DNA of 64,000 bases, taken from Dactylosporangium fulvum. GTDB taxonomy: Bacteria > Actinomycetota > Actinomycetes > Mycobacteriales > Micromonosporaceae. Each line of letters starts with the position of its first letter. Positions within the stretch are counted from its first letter, which is position 1. Below, piece after piece: positions 51,357-60,030 of the stretch. The DNA is taken from NCBI RefSeq assembly GCF_025137375.1, contig NZ_CP073720.1, positions 2,132,501-2,196,500 on the forward strand. The letters run 5' to 3'. Under the pieces are notes generated by a model. It searched no databases. It worked only from the letters and a program-made list of their open reading frames with translations, and had not been told where the DNA came from. The position numbers and the translations under genes were made by a program.

Positions 51357-53633
51357 TCAGCGTCTGCGGAGCCAGCGCAGCGGGCGGGGGTCGAACGTCC
51401 ACAGCAGGCGGCGCCACCACGGGCGGCGGGCGCGCAGCTCGTCGACGTAGGCGACCGCCTGCGCCGCCGCCCGCCGCGCCTGCTCCTCGCCCGGGCCGGC
51501 GGGCAGGCAGCCCACCGTTTGCGGGCCGGCGAACGCGACCGCGTTGACCAGCTCGGCGAGCTCGTCCACCGGAGGGACCGGCGGGCGCAGGGCGGGGCGG
51601 CGGTCCTTGGCGTGCGCCTGCCCCACCGCGGCGGCGCCCGCGTAGTGTGCGACCTCCCGCGCCGTCAGGTGCGGCGGTGCCGGCCGGCCGGCCATCCGCA
51701 GGCCCACCAGCACCTCCGACCAGGCGGCGTCGATCCGCGCGGCCGGGGGGCCCTCCTCCAGCCGCCGTCGGCGACGGGTGCGCAGCACCAGCGGTACCGA
51801 CGCGAAAAACGCCAGCACGAGCACCACCGCGGCGGCGGAGGAGACCACCGCGACGACCGTCATGGTGCCGGACGACTCCGGTGCGGAGGGCGGCGCGGCG
51901 GAGGCCGAGCGGGACGGCTGCGGGCTCGCGGAGACCGAGGCGGGCGGCACCGACTGGGGCGGCGGCTGCGACGGCGGGGCCTTGGGCTTGAAGTCGTCCT
52001 CGACGGGCCGCTGCACGGAGTCGGACTTCGGCAGCGGGTCGAACGCCACCCAGCCGTAGCCCTGGAACAGCACCTCCGGCCACGCGACCGCGTCGCCGCC
52101 GCGGACCGCCCGGTCGCCCTTGCGGGTCTGGAAGCCGACCACCACGCGGGTCGGCAGGCCGGCCAGCCGCGCGAGCACCGCGAACGCGGCCGTGAACTGC
52201 TCGGACGTGCCCTTCTGGCCGCCCGCCTGTTTGGGGCCGAACAGGAAGTGTTCGACGTTGGGGTAGGCGTGGCCGCTCGGCGCGTCGTTGACGAGCTTGT
52301 AGTGCTCCTCGAGCCACTGCTGGATGGTGAACGCGCGCTGGTACGGGTTGGAGACGCCCTCGCCGAGGTGCGACGAGAGCTGACTGATCGTGTCGGGCAC
52401 CTTGCCCGGCAGGGCAAGGAAGCGGCCGGCCTCCTCGGCGGGCGGCACCTCGGCGACGAACAGCGCCTGGTCGTCGGGGCGCGGCTCCTGCCGGGAGGTG
52501 ACCGTGTACGCGAGGCCCTTGTGCAGGCTCTCGGAGTACGCGATCGTGCCGGTCTCGGCGTCGAACGCGACCCGCACCCCGTCGACCCGCTGCGGGGTCG
52601 CGACGCCGGGCATGAGCCGGCCGTCGAGCTCGTCGATGGTGATCTCCTGCGTCACCTCGGGACCGCCGGCCTCGCGCCGGCCCAGGACGCGGCCGGCGTT
52701 GCGGTAGACCGAGCCGATCCGCCAGGTGACGCCGTCGTAGTCGGTGAGCACCGCGAGCCGGATCACCGGCTCCTGCGAGGCGCCCGGCCCGGGGGTGACG
52801 ACCGCGTCGAAGAGGTGCTGGTCCTTGTTGAGATTCCAGCCGGAGAGGCGCACGAGCGGGTTCTCGTCGAGCGAGTCCAGCTGCGGCGGGGTGACGAAGT
52901 TGCGCGGGTCGACCGGCGTGGAGCTGCCCTGCCCGGCCACGGTCGGCCCGACGAGCTGGGACAGCGCGACGATGATCGCCAGGCCGGCGGCGGCGCCCAC
53001 GCCGATCCGCAGCCGCAGTGTCCGGCGGTCGGCGGCGGTGAGCACCTCGGTCGTCTCCACCGCGGGCTGCGGGTCGCGGGCGGTGACGATCAGGCCGAGC
53101 GCCGCGAACGCGGCGTAGGCGAGCGGCACCCACGTCGTCGCCGCGGCGGCCGTGGTGTCCGGGCCGACGAGGTACAGCGCGCCACCGAACAGCAGCGTCG
53201 GCGCGGTGTACGAGAGCAGCACCCGCCCGTGTCGCACGCCGACCTCGGCGGCGGCGAGCCCGGCCAGCCACGTGGCGATCACCGGCAGGACCACGGTGTC
53301 GGGCTGCGGCTCGATCGGGATCAACGCGGTGAGCAGCCGCGGGATGCTGTTGCGCAGCGCCTCCCGGGCGACGTCGGGGAAACTGCCCGAAACCTGGCCG
53401 GCCTGCGCGGAGACCTTCACCGCGACGAACGTCAGCGCCACCAGGCCGAGCACCGAGGCGGGCGCGGCGGTCCAGGCCGGCAGCCGCCGCACCGCGACGC
53501 TGATGAGCACCGACCCGGCCGCGGCGGCGGCCACGAGCAGGGGGAGCAGCGTGCCGTTGTAGATCGGCGCGAGCGCGAGCCCGGCGAGGACCAGCATGCC
53601 GATCAGCGCCACCGGGACGAACAGCCGCCTCAC
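51357..53633 (-). CDS. TgpA-like transglutaminase-fold membrane protein, catalytic residues lost
   Basis: 758 residues from the GTG at 53633, which overlaps the DUF58 stop. N-terminal DUF3488-type membrane domain (several helices, about 5-195), an extracytoplasmic transglutaminase-like domain (about 240-545), a Pro/Ser linker, one more helix near 610 and a DUF4129-like cytosolic tail. Active enzymes read G-x-C-x-x-F and H-A-W-P-E-V; here they are KGTSEQFTAAF (Ser477) and AVAWPEV (Val516), while FDPLP keeps Asp532. So the Cys and His of the triad are missing. It works with the upstream DUF58 and MoxR genes, possibly as a binding or scaffold protein. Confidence 0.87.
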   Translation of the reverse strand: MRRLFVPVALIGMLVLAGLALAPIYNGTLLPLLVAAAAAGSVLISVAVRRLPAWTAAPASVLGLVALTFVAVKVSAQAGQVSGSFPDVAREALRNSIPRLLTALIPIEPQPDTVVLPVIATWLAGLAAAEVGVRHGRVLLSYTAPTLLFGGALYLVGPDTTAAAATTWVPLAYAAFAALGLIVTARDPQPAVETTEVLTAADRRTLRLRIGVGAAAGLAIIVALSQLVGPTVAGQGSSTPVDPRNFVTPPQLDSLDENPLVRLSGWNLNKDQHLFDAVVTPGPGASQEPVIRLAVLTDYDGVTWRIGSVYRNAGRVLGRREAGGPEVTQEITIDELDGRLMPGVATPQRVDGVRVAFDAETGTIAYSESLHKGLAYTVTSRQEPRPDDQALFVAEVPPAEEAGRFLALPGKVPDTISQLSSHLGEGVSNPYQRAFTIQQWLEEHYKLVNDAPSGHAYPNVEHFLFGPKQAGGQKGTSEQFTAAFAVLARLAGLPTRVVVGFQTRKGDRAVRGGDAVAWPEVLFQGYGWVAFDPLPKSDSVQRPVEDDFKPKAPPSQPPPQSVPPASVSASPQPSRSASAAPPSAPESSGTMTVVAVVSSAAAVVLVLAFFASVPLVLRTRRRRRLEEGPPAARIDAAWSEVLVGLRMAGRPAPPHLTAREVAHYAGAAAVGQAHAKDRRPALRPPVPPVDELAELVNAVAFAGPQTVGCLPAGPGEEQARRAAAQAVAYVDELRARRPWWRRLLWTFDPRPLRWLRRR

Positions 53634-54778
53634 CACGACTGCACCCCGTCCCAGGTGGCGGCGAAGTCCACGCCGTCGTGGGCGGTGAGCACCACCAGGC
53701 GGTCGAGTGCGGCCGGGGCCTCGTCGACGCCGAACGCGCCGGCGACCACCGTCGCGTACGCCCCGCACAGCGTCCCGACCCGGCCCAGGTCGGCGGCCCC
53801 GCCCGGCCCGGTGAGGTAGATCAGGGTGTCGCCGGCGCGCCGGGTGCGCAGCTCGGCGACGGTGGTGTCGAGCCGGTCGTCGTCGTGCAGCTCCGCCTCC
53901 GCGAGCACGTCCAGGAAGCCCCGGCTGCCGCGGCCGCCGGCGTGTGCGCCGGACACCAGGCGCAGTGCCACCGGCAGCTCCTCCCGGAACGCGGCCATGA
54001 CGATCGACGCCGCGCCCTCGCACGCCGACTCGAAGTGCGCCGACTGCCGGTCCCGATCGCGGTCCGGGTAGGCCGCGAGCCGGTCGTCGAGCAGCACCAC
54101 CAGCCGCGGCAGGCTGGTGTCGAGGTGCTCGCGGACCATCAGCTCGCCGATCCGGGCGGTGGTGCGCCAGTGGACGTGCCGCAACTCGTCGCCGACGACG
54201 TATTCCCGCAGCGTGTCGAACGTGATGCTGCCGTGCGGCACCCGGTCGACCCGCCCGTCGAGGGACCGCGCGACGCCGGACGGGACCGCGCTCAGGTGGT
54301 GCACCTTCGGGTACACCCACACGGTGCTCACCCCGCCGTAGCCGCGCGACAGCGCCAGCAGCCCCAGTGGGTCGCGCCGCACCACACGCAGCGGCCCGAT
54401 CGTGACCACCCCGCGCCGGGCCGTCGGCACCGGATAACCGGCGGTGGTCGTCCCACCCGCCTTCAGCCTCAGCAGTGGTACGGGCACCGTCGCCGCCCCG
54501 CACCGGTCGTGCGCGATCAGCGTCGCACCGCGCAACCGGCTGCTGTTGCCGACGTGCAGCGTGACGGTGCTCGACTCGCCGCGCATGACCCGGTCCGGCT
54601 CGACCTCCCGGGTGACCGTGAGCCGGGGCCGCCACCAGACGTAGCCGCCCGCGAACGCGAGCGCCGCCAGACAGGCCGTGCCGACGACGGCGAGGTGCGG
54701 GTAGCCCAGCGGCAACCCGGCGGCGAGGAGTGCCACGGCGGCGGCGCAGAGCCCGGCACCCCGGGCGGTGACACGCAT
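53630..54778 (-). CDS. DUF58 domain membrane protein
   Basis: 382 residues from the ATG at 54778 (GGTCCCG-type spacing; an in-frame start 60 nt upstream overlaps the MoxR gene). Two N-terminal helices (LCAAAVALLAAGLPLG; HLAVVGTACLAALAFAGG), a beta-rich domain and DUF58 with FDTLREYVVGDELRHVHW, the usual family block, plus RLVVLLDDR. Coupled to the transglutaminase-like gene by a GTGA overlap and preceded by moxR. Second DUF58 copy in the window besides the one at base 3. Confidence 0.9.
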   Translation of the reverse strand: MRVTARGAGLCAAAVALLAAGLPLGYPHLAVVGTACLAALAFAGGYVWWRPRLTVTREVEPDRVMRGESSTVTLHVGNSSRLRGATLIAHDRCGAATVPVPLLRLKAGGTTTAGYPVPTARRGVVTIGPLRVVRRDPLGLLALSRGYGGVSTVWVYPKVHHLSAVPSGVARSLDGRVDRVPHGSITFDTLREYVVGDELRHVHWRTTARIGELMVREHLDTSLPRLVVLLDDRLAAYPDRDRDRQSAHFESACEGAASIVMAAFREELPVALRLVSGAHAGGRGSRGFLDVLAEAELHDDDRLDTTVAELRTRRAGDTLIYLTGPGGAADLGRVGTLCGAYATVVAGAFGVDEAPAALDRLVVLTAHDGVDFAATWDGVQSW

Positions 54779-54791
54779 CGGTCCCGGCCGG

Positions 54792-55799
54792 TCAGACCGC
54801 GACCGGTGAGGGCACGGGCACGGCGTCGAGGACCTCACGCACGACGTCGCCCGGGGCGACGCCGCGGACCTGCGCGTCGGGCGAGAGCAGCAGCCGGTGC
54901 GAGAACACCGGCTCGGCCAGCGACTTGAGGTCCTCGGGCACGACGTAGCCGCGGCCGTCGATCAGCGCGTAGGCGCACGCCGCCCGGGTCAGCGCGATCA
55001 CGCCGCGCGGGCTGACCCCGACCCGGATCTGCCGGTGGGTGCGGGTCGCGTTGGCGAGCCGCACGGCGTAGCCGTAGAGCGGGTCGGCGATGTGGACCCG
55101 CCGGGCCAACCGGACCAGCTGCGCCACGACCTGCGTGTCGGTGACCGCGTCGAGCGCCTCGGGCGAGCGGGTCACCGCACCGCGCAGCACCTCGATCTCG
55201 ACGGCCTCACTGGGGTAGCCGACGGCGAGCTTCATGAGGAACCGGTCGAGCTGCGCCTCGGGCAACCGGTAGGTCCCATCCATCTCGATCGGGTTCTGCG
55301 TGGCGACCACGAGGAACGGCCGGGGCACGGCGTGCCGCACCCCGTCGACGGTGACGTATCGCTCCTCCATGACCTCCAGCAGCGCCGACTGCGTCTTCGG
55401 CGACGCCCGGTTGATCTCGTCGGCGATGACGATGTTGGCGAACACCGGCCCCGGGTGGAACTCGAAGCCCCGTGTCGCCTGGTTGAAGATCGTGACGCCG
55501 GTGACGTCGGACGGCAGCAGGTCGGGCGTGAACTGGATCCGCCGCCACTGCCCCTGCACGCTCGCGGCCATCGCCCGGGCGAGCGTGGTCTTGCCGACGC
55601 CGGGCACGTCCTCGAGCAGGACGTGCCCCTCGGCCAGCAGCGCGGTCATCGTCAGCCGCACGACCAGCGGCTTGCCGAGCACGACCGACTCGACGTTGCG
55701 GGCGAGCCGGCCGACGAGGTCGGCCGCGGCGGCGACCTCCTCGGTGCTCGGCGGTCCGGGGTCGGCGGGCAGGTCAGACGGTGTCACGGGGGTGGTCAC
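54792..55799 (-). CDS. MoxR-family AAA+ ATPase
   Basis: 335 residues: Walker A DVPGVGKT at 64-71, Walker B IVIADE at 123-128, sensor ATQNP in FLVVATQNPIEMDG, and a C-terminal lid. MoxR ATPases act as chaperones on vWA/DUF58 partners. GTG start at 55799, 10 nt after the fibronectin gene's stop. With DUF58 and the transglutaminase-like protein it forms a typical MoxR cluster. Confidence 0.93.
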   Translation of the reverse strand: MTTPVTPSDLPADPGPPSTEEVAAAADLVGRLARNVESVVLGKPLVVRLTMTALLAEGHVLLEDVPGVGKTTLARAMAASVQGQWRRIQFTPDLLPSDVTGVTIFNQATRGFEFHPGPVFANIVIADEINRASPKTQSALLEVMEERYVTVDGVRHAVPRPFLVVATQNPIEMDGTYRLPEAQLDRFLMKLAVGYPSEAVEIEVLRGAVTRSPEALDAVTDTQVVAQLVRLARRVHIADPLYGYAVRLANATRTHRQIRVGVSPRGVIALTRAACAYALIDGRGYVVPEDLKSLAEPVFSHRLLLSPDAQVRGVAPGDVVREVLDAVPVPSPVAV

Positions 55800-55808
55800 G
55801 TCGCTCCA

Positions 55809-58397
55809 TCAGCATTGCTTCAACGGCCCGGTGCCGTTCGGGAGATTGAACCAGGCGTACGGGATGTAGTTCTCACCCTGGAACTGGATCTTGATCCAGA
55901 CGGTGCTGCGCTTTCCGCCGTAGGGCTCGGCGTTGATCGACGTGCCGGTGTTCGTCTGGCAGATCGCCACGTAACTGTCCGGCGCGTAGACGTCGCCGAC
56001 CGCGGTGCCGTTCTGCGACGGGGTCCGGTAGACCCAGATGCCGCCGTTCGGCGCGCCGCGCCCGCAGTAGCTCGTGACGGTGCAGACGACCGTGCCCCGA
56101 TAGGTCGGTGTGGTCAGCGATCCGGTGCCGTCGGCGGTCATGCCGGCCGCGTTCGTCACGGTCACCGTGTAGTTGTACGCCGTCGCGGGCCACAACCCGG
56201 TCATCGTCAGGGAGCCGGAGCAGGCGCCCTCGGTCGCGCCGGCCCCGGCGACGTCGAGCCGGCACCGTGCCGGGGCGCCGCCGCCGTCGGTGGCGGTGAA
56301 ACGCACCGTGATGGAGTTGAGCGCGGCGGTGCTGTTGGCCGTGTCGACCGTCATCTTCGGCTGGGCGAGGGTGTCGGCCGCGCCGCTCGCCGGTGCGCCC
56401 GGACCCGCCTTGTTGACCGCTCGCAGCTGGACCGTGACGTGCTCGGCGTCCCCGAACCCGCCGAATTCGTGTGTCAGCCCCGTGCCCAGCGTCTGCTTCT
56501 GCCCGTTGACGGTCGCCTCGTAGCCGGTGATCGGCGCGCCGTTGTCCTGCGGCGCCCGCCAGGTGGCCACGACCGTGCCTCGTTTGGTCGCCACCGCTTT
56601 GACGGTCAGCCCGCCCGGCGCCGTCGGCTTGTTGAACGGCACGACCGACGGGCTCAGCGGCGACTGCGCCGAGCTGGCGCCGATGTCGTTGATCGACGCC
56701 ACCCGGAACGCGACCTGCGTGCCGTACGTCAACTCGCCCGCCGGCACCGTCAGCGTCGGCTGCCCGCTCTCGAACGTCTTCGACTCGCCGGTCGACACCG
56801 ACGTCACCACGTATCTGGCGATCTTGTGGCCCTGCCCGTTCGCGGCCGGCCAGGTCACCGTCACCGTGCCGTCGGGGTTGGCGGCGGCCGCCACGCTGAC
56901 CGGCGGGTCGGGGACCTCCGACGTCGGCACCACGGGGTTGGCGGCGCGCTTCGGCCCGTTGCCCTTCGCGTTGACCGCATAGACGGTGAACTTGTACGTC
57001 TGGCCGTTGGTCAGGCCGGTGATGTCGAGCGAACGCTGGCTGGCGCCGACCTCGTGGACCTTGCCGTCGCCCTCCACGACATACTTCGTCACGGCGCTGC
57101 CGTTGGCGGGCGCGGCCGTCCACGTCACCCGGGCCTGCGCGTCGCCCGCCGTCGCGGTGACCCGCGGCGGTGCGCCGGGCGGGCCCACCGGCGGCTTGGC
57201 CGGCGGTGGCGGCGGTGGGACCGGCGGCGCGTCGCCGCCGACGACGTCGTTGGCGTATTTGTCCACGGTGCGCACCTGGTGCTGCTCGTCGACGACCCGC
57301 GCCGTCGAGCCGCCCGGTGCGTTGATGAACATCCGGTCCTCGCGGACCTCCAGCTCGAGCGCCTTGCCACCGGCCTGGATCTTGATCGGGTCGAGCGCCT
57401 TGCCCTGTGCGTCGAGCACGTAGACCGTGCCGGACGAGTCGTCGGCGCAGTAGAACCGGCCCGACCACGCCACGCACGGCTGCAGCTGGGGGCTGTCGCC
57501 GGGCACCGTGAAGTCGGCGACCTTGTCGCCGTTGACCACGTAGACGTGCCGGTCGTCGACCACGGTCACCGGCACGTCGCCGCCGACCGTGCGCTGCGGC
57601 ATCGCGCCGTTGCCCGCCATGCGCAGCGGCACCTTCCGCACCGCGTCGCCGCGCAGCGTCGTCAGCGTGGTCGAGGTCTTGTCGAGCACGGCGACGCCCG
57701 TGTCCAGGATGGACAGCGTCAGGTCGTGGCTCGGATCGGCGACGCCGACGGTCTTGACGATGCTCGGATCGGCCGAGCCGGCCTGGCCACCGCCCTGCCC
57801 GCCCGCGCTCGCGCTCGGCCGCCGCGCCGACGGCTTGACCGCGACCACGGTGCCCTCGGACGGAACCAGCAGCCACAGCCGGCCGCTGTCGTCGAACGCG
57901 CCGCCGGAGATCCCCGGCGGGAAGGTCAGCGTCTCGCCGACCGGCAGCAGCGTCGCCGGGTCGAGCTGGCGGACCAGGCCCTGCACCGCGTCGACGATGA
58001 ACGCGACGTCGTCGTGCACCGCGACGGTCACGCCCAGGCCCGGCGTCGACTGGGTCGTCGCCCCGAGCGTCAGGCTGGACAGGTCGAGGACGCTGATCTT
58101 GCCGGTGTTGAGGTCCCGCAGGATCACGAACCGGTCGCTCTGGGACACCTGCATCGTGTGGCCCTGCGCATCGGTGATCTTCGTGCGGGTGTCGACCTTG
58201 CCGGTGACCCCGTTGACCCGGGCGACCTCGCCCTTGTCGTTGCTCCACAGCCAGGAGCTCACGTCGAAGCTGGCCACCGCATTGTTGGCGGCACCGGTGC
58301 CGAAGAGGGTCAGGCCCAGGACCGCGACCAGGCCAACGATGGTGCTGACCGTCACGAGCCCGCCGCTCTTCCGTGAACGCAGGCGCATCGTCACCAT
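55809..58397 (-). CDS. Large fibronectin-III repeat protein, membrane-anchored
   Basis: 862 residues from the ATG at 58397 with GGGGAGG upstream. One N-terminal helix (LVTVSTIVGLVAVLGLTLFG, about 14-33) suggests a signal anchor. Residues 40-390 contain repeated beta strands (VNGVTGKVDTRTKI; VAVHDDVAFIVDAVQGLVRQ) that look like a propeller. After a PPVPPPPPPAKPP hinge come three or four fibronectin-III domains (VTWTAAPANGSAVTKYVVEG; VTVTWPAANGQG; VVATWRAPQDNGAPITGYEA) and a C-terminal ~95-residue domain with Cys pairs (VCTVTSYCGRG; ending LKQC). It is extracytoplasmic and leads the MoxR-DUF58-TgpA set. Function unknown. Confidence 0.87.
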   Translation of the reverse strand: MVTMRLRSRKSGGLVTVSTIVGLVAVLGLTLFGTGAANNAVASFDVSSWLWSNDKGEVARVNGVTGKVDTRTKITDAQGHTMQVSQSDRFVILRDLNTGKISVLDLSSLTLGATTQSTPGLGVTVAVHDDVAFIVDAVQGLVRQLDPATLLPVGETLTFPPGISGGAFDDSGRLWLLVPSEGTVVAVKPSARRPSASAGGQGGGQAGSADPSIVKTVGVADPSHDLTLSILDTGVAVLDKTSTTLTTLRGDAVRKVPLRMAGNGAMPQRTVGGDVPVTVVDDRHVYVVNGDKVADFTVPGDSPQLQPCVAWSGRFYCADDSSGTVYVLDAQGKALDPIKIQAGGKALELEVREDRMFINAPGGSTARVVDEQHQVRTVDKYANDVVGGDAPPVPPPPPPAKPPVGPPGAPPRVTATAGDAQARVTWTAAPANGSAVTKYVVEGDGKVHEVGASQRSLDITGLTNGQTYKFTVYAVNAKGNGPKRAANPVVPTSEVPDPPVSVAAAANPDGTVTVTWPAANGQGHKIARYVVTSVSTGESKTFESGQPTLTVPAGELTYGTQVAFRVASINDIGASSAQSPLSPSVVPFNKPTAPGGLTVKAVATKRGTVVATWRAPQDNGAPITGYEATVNGQKQTLGTGLTHEFGGFGDAEHVTVQLRAVNKAGPGAPASGAADTLAQPKMTVDTANSTAALNSITVRFTATDGGGAPARCRLDVAGAGATEGACSGSLTMTGLWPATAYNYTVTVTNAAGMTADGTGSLTTPTYRGTVVCTVTSYCGRGAPNGGIWVYRTPSQNGTAVGDVYAPDSYVAICQTNTGTSINAEPYGGKRSTVWIKIQFQGENYIPYAWFNLPNGTGPLKQC

Positions 58398-58493
58398 TCG
58401 GCCCCCTCCCCGAAACCGGCGCCCATCATATTCCCGTCGATGTGTCGGCACACCCGCCGGGTGCGTTACGTGCATCCGCCGATACGGTGCGTG

Positions 58494-59945
58494 TCAGGTT
58501 CTCTTCGTGCACGTCAGGTCGGACAGTTCGACACTGTTCGTGTCGTAGACCGCGGCGACGGTGAAGCAGTAGTCGAGCTTCGGGTTCAAGCCGTTGATCG
58601 TGTACGTGGTGGAGCCCGCCGCGAGCACCTGGAGCTGCCGCAGCGCGCCCTGCTGGCCACCCGCGACGATGAACGGGACACTGCCCTTCGACGGGTCGAC
58701 CCAGGTCAGGGTGACGGAGGTGCGGTCGTCGCGCAGCTTCAGTGAGCTCGGCGCCTTCGGGTTGCCCGGCGCACCGGCACTCGAGGCGGGCGCCGACTCC
58801 GGCGCCGGTGCCTGCGACGTGGCCGGCTGCTGCGGCTGCGCCGAATCGTCCGGCCGGGCCGCCAGGAACGAGACCGCCGCCGCCGTCACGCCGCCGAGGA
58901 CCGCGACGACGAGGATCGCCAGCAGGGCGACCAGCGGCGATCGCCGCCGCGGCCCGGTGTCGGCCGCGGCGGGCGGCAACGGCGGGGCGACCGGCTCGTT
59001 CACCCAGCCGCCGGGCCCCGGCCCCGGGCTGGTCGGCCACGGCGGCCCGGACGCCTGCGCACCGGCCAAGGCCTGCGTTTCCCGCGAGGCCGGCGTTTCC
59101 TGCCAGGCCGGGCCTTCCTGCCGGGCCGGCGTTTCCTGCCAGGCCGGTGCTTCCTGCCAGGCCGGTGCTTCCTGCCGGGCCGGCGTTTCCTGCCAGGCCG
59201 GGCCTTCCTGCCGGGCCGGCGCTTCTTGCCAGGCCGGTGCTTCCTGCCGGGTCGGCGTTTCCTGCCAGGCCGGCGTTTCTTGCCAGGCCGGCGCGGACAC
59301 CTCGGTCTCGGACCACGGCGGCGCCGACACCTGCCCGGACGCCTGGTCGGCCCGCTCGAACACGCCGGGCTCGTCCTGTCGCCACGCATCCCGGTCGAAC
59401 CGACCGGCGTCGTCCACCGCCCGCGCCTGCTGCCCGCCACCCCGTGCCGGCACCGGATCGAACGTCGCCGACGGCGGGACGTGCGGGATCCGGACGGTCG
59501 CCCCGGTGCCGGCGTCGTCGTCCAGCCCGAGATACTGCCGCGCCGCCCGCACACCCGGGTGGTCCTCGCCGAGGGCCTGCGGCCCGAACCTGGCCAGCTG
59601 CCCGTATCGCCGCTTGGCCTCGTAGACGTTGCCGAGCTCGTCGGCGACGCGGGCCAGTTCGTACGCCAGGCCGAGCATGACCGGGTGCCCGTCGCCGAGC
59701 CGATGGTGCCCGGCCGCGAGCCCCTCCTCGAGCACCCGCCGCGCGTCGGCGAGCTCGCCGAGGTCGGCGTGGAACCTGGCGAGCAGGCCGGTCGCCGACA
59801 ACACGTCGGGGTCGTCGGGGCCGAGGGTCGTGGTCGCCGCGTCGAGCGCCCGGCCGAGCAGCGTGAAGGCACCACGGACGTCGCCCTGCGTCGCGACCGC
59901 CCGGGCACCCTGCACGGCGTTGGCGAGCTGGACAGACGATGACAC
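58494..59945 (-). CDS. TPR-type protein with hexapeptide repeat, TM helix and fibronectin-like end
   Basis: 483 residues from the GTG at 59945 (CAGAGT then 6 nt upstream). Residues 1-130 are TPR-like helices (ARRVLEEGLAAGHHRLGDGH; YEAKRRYGQLARFGPQAL). About 215-285 is a run of eleven hexapeptides of the type A-W/R-Q-E-x-P. Then a transmembrane helix (LVALLAILVVAVLGGVTAAA) and an external fibronectin-like domain (VTLTWVDPSKGSVPFIV; ending LSDLTCTKRT). Cytosolic TPR and external domain are on opposite sides of the membrane. 96 nt upstream (in transcription order) of the fibronectin protein. Function unknown. Confidence 0.8.
   Translation of the reverse strand: MSSSVQLANAVQGARAVATQGDVRGAFTLLGRALDAATTTLGPDDPDVLSATGLLARFHADLGELADARRVLEEGLAAGHHRLGDGHPVMLGLAYELARVADELGNVYEAKRRYGQLARFGPQALGEDHPGVRAARQYLGLDDDAGTGATVRIPHVPPSATFDPVPARGGGQQARAVDDAGRFDRDAWRQDEPGVFERADQASGQVSAPPWSETEVSAPAWQETPAWQETPTRQEAPAWQEAPARQEGPAWQETPARQEAPAWQEAPAWQETPARQEGPAWQETPASRETQALAGAQASGPPWPTSPGPGPGGWVNEPVAPPLPPAAADTGPRRRSPLVALLAILVVAVLGGVTAAAVSFLAARPDDSAQPQQPATSQAPAPESAPASSAGAPGNPKAPSSLKLRDDRTSVTLTWVDPSKGSVPFIVAGGQQGALRQLQVLAAGSTTYTINGLNPKLDYCFTVAAVYDTNSVELSDLTCTKRT
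59091..59288. repeat. Eleven 18-bp tandem repeats
   Basis: Unit CGGCGTTTCCTGCCAGGC on the plus strand, 11 copies in exactly 198 bp, coding (minus strand) for A-W/R-Q-E-x-P hexapeptides. Units are diverged at two or three positions, with higher-order alternation of Trp and Arg copies. Length-variable but always in frame. Confidence 0.9.
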
Positions 59946-60030
59946 GCCGATACTCTGCCCTGTCCGGCACCCCGGGCGCCACCCCGGCACCGGCCGGACG
60001 GCGGTTGCCGCCACGATCGATACTTGTCCG

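Noticed and set aside
59091..59288. Regular repeat array as a CRISPR
   Set aside because: 18-bp units without unique spacers, in frame inside a protein gene; it is a coding tandem repeat.
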